Positions 60,474 to 64,000 of a DNA stretch of 64,000 bases are shown one piece after another. The stretch is from Vampirovibrionales bacterium (GTDB taxonomy: Bacteria; Cyanobacteriota; Vampirovibrionia; Vampirovibrionales; Vampirovibrionaceae). Positions within the stretch are counted from its first letter, which is position 1, and each line of letters begins with the position of its first letter. The stretch covers positions 434,001 through 498,000 of the forward strand of contig JADJRF010000005.1 of the NCBI GenBank assembly GCA_016712355.1. The letters run 5' to 3'. The translations under genes and the position numbers were made by a program. The notes under the pieces are model-generated. The model had not been told where the DNA came from. It was given only the letters and a program-made list of their open reading frames with translations, and made no database searches.

Positions 60474-60618
60474 CGGCGGGGCTCTCTCTCTTGGCGTGTC
60501 TAAGGGGATTCGGGCGCGGCGCGGTCGCGTCAGGTCGAGCGCGCAAGGCAGGCCGTCCGGTCTTTATTATACAGGCATTCGATTGAAACCGCAGGCGCAT
60601 TCAGGGCATGATAGGCAG

Positions 60619-62631
60619 ATGCGAGACGCGCCGTTTCAACTGGTCAGTGAATTTCCGCCAGCGGGCGATCAGCCTCAGGCGATTGCGCGGCTGATCGAAG
60701 GCATTGAGCTGGGTCACGAAGCCCAGACGCTCCTAGGCGTCACGGGATCCGGCAAGACGTTCACCATGGCAAGCGTCATCGCCCAACTGAATCGCCCGGC
60801 GCTGATTATGTCTCATAACAAGACGCTCGCCGCCCAGCTCTATAACGAGATGAAGCAGTTCTTTCCCCGTAATGCGGTGGAATACTTCATCAGCTACTAC
60901 GATTACTACCAGCCGGAAGCCTACATCCCGCGCACCGACACGTATATTGAGAAGAGCGCGAGCATCAACGACGAAATTGACCGTCTTCGCCACTCGGCTA
61001 CGCGCAGCCTTTTTGAGCGCCGTGACACGATTGTGGTGGCGAGCGTCAGTTGTATCTACGGCCTGGGCTTGCCAGAAAACTATTTTAACGCCGCCTTACG
61101 TCTGGCGGTCGGGCAGACCATCGAGCGCGAGGAGATTCTCAAGACGCTGGTGCGCAACCAGTACGAGCGCAACGATCTGGAAATCGGCCGGGCGCGGTTC
61201 CGCGTACGCGGCGATGTGATTGAGGTCCAACCCGTTTACGAAGAGCGCCTGATTCGCGTCGAACTGTTCGGCGATGAGGTCGAACGCCTGCGGGTGGTGG
61301 ACGTGGTGAGCGGCCAGACGCTCGAAGAGCCGTCGGAAGTCGTGATTTATCCTGCCATGCACTACGTCGCCAACAGCGAAGACGTGCAGGACGCCTGCGC
61401 CGCCATCGAACGCGAACTCGACGACCGTCTGCGGGCGCTGCACGAGCTGGGCAAACTCGTCGAAGCCCAACGCCTGATGCAGCGCACCCGGCGCGATCTC
61501 GAAAGCATCCGTCAGTTGGGCTATTGCCCTGGCATCGAGAATTACAGCCGCATCTTTGAACGCCGCCCGCCCGGCAGCCCGCCGCGCACGCTGGTGGATT
61601 ATTTCCCTGACGACTTCCTGCTGTTTATCGACGAGTCGCACGTGACGCTGCCGCAACTGCGCGGTATGGCCCACGGCGACCGCTCGCGCAAGGATACTCT
61701 TATCGATTACGGCTTTCGCCTGCCCTGCGCCCGTGACAATCGGCCCCTGACCTTCGACGAGTTCGGCGAGCGCATCGGTCAGCGGGTTTTTGTCTCCGCG
61801 ACGCCGTCGCCTTATGAGCTGGGAGCTTCTACGCAAGTCGCCGAGCAGATTATCCGCCCCACGGGGCTGGTCGATCCGCAGGTGCGCATCCTGCCCACGG
61901 CTCATCAGGTCGACGCCTTGCATGAGGAGATTCTGGCGCGGGCCGCGCGTGACGAGCGGGCGCTGATTACCACGCTCACCAAGCGGATGGCGGAAGACCT
62001 CTGCGAGTATTTCGAGGCCCTGAACGTGCGCGTACGCTACCTGCACAGCGATATCAAGCCGATTGAGCGCATTGAAATCCTGCGGGACCTGCGGCTGGGG
62101 AATTTCGACGCCCTGATCGGCGTTAACCTGCTGCGCGAAGGCCTCGATCTGCCAGAAGTCTCGCTGGTCGCCATTATGGACGCTGACAAAGAAGGCTTCC
62201 TGCGCTCGGAATCCAGCCTGATTCAGACCATTGGCCGCGCCGCGCGCAACGTCGGCGGCGAGGTGCTGTTGTTCGCCGATCGCATCACCGACAGCATGCA
62301 ACGCGCGCTGGATGAGACCCAGCGGCGGCGCGATCGCCAGATCGCCCATAACGAGACGCACGGCATCACGCCGACCACCATCCAGAAAGACATCACCAAC
62401 GATCTGCTGACGTTGATGGGGGCCGGGGCCGCCGAGCGCGAAGAAGCCCGCTCCGCCGAGCGGCTGAAGCAGGAAGCTCAAGCCGTCGCCCGCGATCGCC
62501 TGCCGGATCTGATCGAGCAGTTGACGCATCAGATGCGAGAAGCCGCCCGGATGCTGGAATTCGAGCGGGCAGCCGCCTTTCGCGATCAGCTCATGGCTTT
62601 AAAAGCCGTGGCCGCGCAAGCGCCGTCCTAA
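60619..62631 (+). CDS. uvrB: Excinuclease ABC subunit B
   Basis: 670 residues from ATG 60619; the frame to 60265 overlaps the regulator gene. Helicase motifs: G-V-T-G-S-G-K-T (Walker A), the beta-hairpin Y-Y-D-Y-Y-Q-P-E-A-Y, L-F-I-D-E-S-H (DEAD-like motif II), and E-G-L-D-L-P-E-V. A C-terminal UVR domain (about residues 625-665) binds UvrC. Part of nucleotide-excision repair. The stop overlaps the convergent hydrolase stop (CTAA). Confidence 0.97.
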   Translation: MRDAPFQLVSEFPPAGDQPQAIARLIEGIELGHEAQTLLGVTGSGKTFTMASVIAQLNRPALIMSHNKTLAAQLYNEMKQFFPRNAVEYFISYYDYYQPEAYIPRTDTYIEKSASINDEIDRLRHSATRSLFERRDTIVVASVSCIYGLGLPENYFNAALRLAVGQTIEREEILKTLVRNQYERNDLEIGRARFRVRGDVIEVQPVYEERLIRVELFGDEVERLRVVDVVSGQTLEEPSEVVIYPAMHYVANSEDVQDACAAIERELDDRLRALHELGKLVEAQRLMQRTRRDLESIRQLGYCPGIENYSRIFERRPPGSPPRTLVDYFPDDFLLFIDESHVTLPQLRGMAHGDRSRKDTLIDYGFRLPCARDNRPLTFDEFGERIGQRVFVSATPSPYELGASTQVAEQIIRPTGLVDPQVRILPTAHQVDALHEEILARAARDERALITTLTKRMAEDLCEYFEALNVRVRYLHSDIKPIERIEILRDLRLGNFDALIGVNLLREGLDLPEVSLVAIMDADKEGFLRSESSLIQTIGRAARNVGGEVLLFADRITDSMQRALDETQRRRDRQIAHNETHGITPTTIQKDITNDLLTLMGAGAAEREEARSAERLKQEAQAVARDRLPDLIEQLTHQMREAARMLEFERAAAFRDQLMALKAVAAQAPS

Positions 62632-64000
62632 GGCCGGGCAAGCTGAATCGGCGCCAGCGCAGCGTCCTGCGCCCTGTCCTGAGAGGCAGGCTGAGACGCC
62701 GCTTGAGAAATATTCAGCGACAGATGCGCGCTCAGCGCGTTAATGCGCGTGAGAATATCCTCAAACAGCGCGAGTCGATAGGGTCGTTTAGCCCCTTCCA
62801 GCGTTTGCCAGCGACGCACGCCTTCGTTAAGGGTTTCCAGCGAGCGGGCGTAAGCGGCGCGGCTGGGATCTCCCGTCGCGGGCGCGGTCCCGGCGAACCG
62901 CTCGCCCAGAGCGCTGAGGGTCGCCAGCGTCTGATTCAGACCATCGGCCTGCGCAGGCGACAGCGAGGCGGCCACCAAGGGGTTTTGCAGGCGCGAGAAA
63001 TAGCGCGAGAATCCAGAAATCTCGGCATTGAGGGCGCCCAAGGCGTTTCGGTGCGGGGGAATCGCGTCGCGGCTCTTATAGGGCCCCAAACGCAGGGCTT
63101 CCTGCTTGGCGGCGTCCAGTTGGGCACAGGCAAACAGCGTGCTGCCCATGCCGCCCTGCTCGCGGATGGCCTCCAGATGTCCCAGCATTTCGTCGGCGTC
63201 CAGCCGAAAAATGGCCACGCCCGGATACACAAAGGCTTTTTGCCGCGCGTCGTTGAGGATGCGCGCTGCGGCGTCCTCAAACAGGCGGCGCGAAGACGTG
63301 TAAATCATGGGATTCAGCGCGTCGATCCAGCCGTTGTTGATCCAGGTTTCCCAATCTTGTTGAATCGCCAGAATCCGCTCGGGGCGAGTCATCGGGAAGA
63401 CCGCCGCCGAAAGTTTCACAGCCGGACGGATGGCGCGCAGCGTCTGGGAGACTTCTTCCACAAAGGCGCTGACCTGATGGGTTTTCCACGCGATGAAGGC
63501 CTTGAGCGAGGCGTCATTGAGGCGATCAATCGACACGCCCGACTCCTGGGCAAAGCGCACGCGGCTGGCGTCTTCGTAGCCCGCCTGCTCCCAGACGCGC
63601 TGAAAAGGATAGCGCACGTAATCCAACTGCACGCCGTCGACGGCGTAGCGCGTGACAATCTCTTTATAGACCGACAGCAGGAAATCCCGGCCCCGGCGAC
63701 TGGCCGGACTCAGCCAGTATTCGGTCTGGCGCGGCGGGAGATTCGAGCCGTTGGCCATGCGAAGGGTTTCACCCATCAAGCCGGATTCTTCCAGCACAGG
63801 GCCGGCATATTGGGGCGATTTGCCGATGAGCGCGTTGTGCCGCGTATTGCCGACCGCAAAGCACCAGACCCACGCATGCAGCTCCATCCCGCGTTTATGG
63901 GCTTCTTCCAGCGCCACGGCGAGGGGATCCCAGTTCTCGATCAGCGGATTCTGAGGCAGGATCTGGCTGGGATACAGCGGGTAACCAGCGTTAAAGGTTT
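62628..64000 (-). CDS. GHL10-type glycoside hydrolase, partial (5' end outside window)
   Basis: About 457 visible residues, open to the right edge. It has the DUF187/GHL10 barrel: G-M-E-L-H-A-W-V-W, V-T-R-Y-A-V-D-G-V-Q-L-D-Y-V-R-Y-P (catalytic-side Asp), L-S-A-A-V-F-P, and W-I-D-A-L-N-P-M-I-Y. The family acts on polysaccharides or peptidoglycan-related glycans and is usually exported. After the barrel a helical C-terminal domain of about 180 residues has no clear family. Confidence 0.88.
   Translation of the reverse strand, partial: TFNAGYPLYPSQILPQNPLIENWDPLAVALEEAHKRGMELHAWVWCFAVGNTRHNALIGKSPQYAGPVLEESGLMGETLRMANGSNLPPRQTEYWLSPASRRGRDFLLSVYKEIVTRYAVDGVQLDYVRYPFQRVWEQAGYEDASRVRFAQESGVSIDRLNDASLKAFIAWKTHQVSAFVEEVSQTLRAIRPAVKLSAAVFPMTRPERILAIQQDWETWINNGWIDALNPMIYTSSRRLFEDAAARILNDARQKAFVYPGVAIFRLDADEMLGHLEAIREQGGMGSTLFACAQLDAAKQEALRLGPYKSRDAIPPHRNALGALNAEISGFSRYFSRLQNPLVAASLSPAQADGLNQTLATLSALGERFAGTAPATGDPSRAAYARSLETLNEGVRRWQTLEGAKRPYRLALFEDILTRINALSAHLSLNISQAASQPASQDRAQDAALAPIQLARP

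Noticed and set aside
61096..62529. 477-aa minus-strand frame opposite uvrB
   Set aside because: Antisense shadow of uvrB; composition is Gln/Val/His-rich as expected from reversed codons.

Overview
The window is about 64 kb of GC-rich, densely packed bacterial chromosome with roughly 62 protein genes and one tRNA. I see no insertion sequence, phage module, CRISPR array or integrase, and most genes are housekeeping. The best taxonomic guess is a non-photosynthetic cyanobacterial relative (class Vampirovibrionia, 'Melainabacteria'). The evidence is a full late-heme block, a lone flagellar-type ATPase, a GH57 branching-enzyme-like protein, a cyanobacterial-style principal sigma factor, and a 109-residue protein whose N-terminus (M-G-F-A-A-S-Q-A-R) I associate with that group. 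This is inference from remembered families, not from a search.

Layout. 1-7400: a partial unknown gene, Mini-RNase III, a class II aldolase, then a giant coiled-coil/TPR envelope protein built from two nearly perfect tandem arrays and an abutting AMIN-like TPR protein. 7400-13130: envelope hydrolase, unknowns, a carboxypeptidase-regulatory-like protein, a STAS protein coupled downstream to a Cys-rich protein and TusA, and a queuosine-precursor transporter. 13249-17942: CoaE, then a minus-strand sugar-acid operon (cyclase-family hydrolase, KDPG aldolase, YjhG/IlvD-type dehydratase, KDG kinase). 18040: tRNA-Ala(TGC). 18169-23190: hemE-hemN-hemH-hemG operon. 23521-33441: small unknowns, YraN, DUF881, ExoIII, UbiA, an HtrA-type protease, HemW, EtfBA and a FliI/SctN ATPase.

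33442-48047: BolA-IspG, RnhB, GH57, DUF4129-DUF4350-MoxR, Def, and a scattered set of unrecognised proteins (33938, 36245, 36844, 40263, 40436, 45963, 47010) that form the accessory layer. 48022-64000: a DnaQ-type exonuclease, rpsF-ssb-rpsR, PriA, LepA, SigA, an adhesin-E-like secreted protein, a large unknown membrane protein, a NarL-type response regulator, UvrB, and the 3' part of a GHL10 glycoside hydrolase.

How the genes work together: EtfBA, the UbiA prenyltransferase and the heme genes are consistent with a respiring organism. The sugar-acid operon would feed pyruvate and glyceraldehyde-3-phosphate into central metabolism. Tight coupling by 1-4 bp stop/start overlaps is common. The most unusual material is the repeat protein at 1607-5764, with a three-unit higher-order repeat and three C8 tracts, then the coupled Cys-rich/TusA pair, the apparently non-AUG start of the KDG kinase, and the dehydratase that lacks one cluster cysteine.
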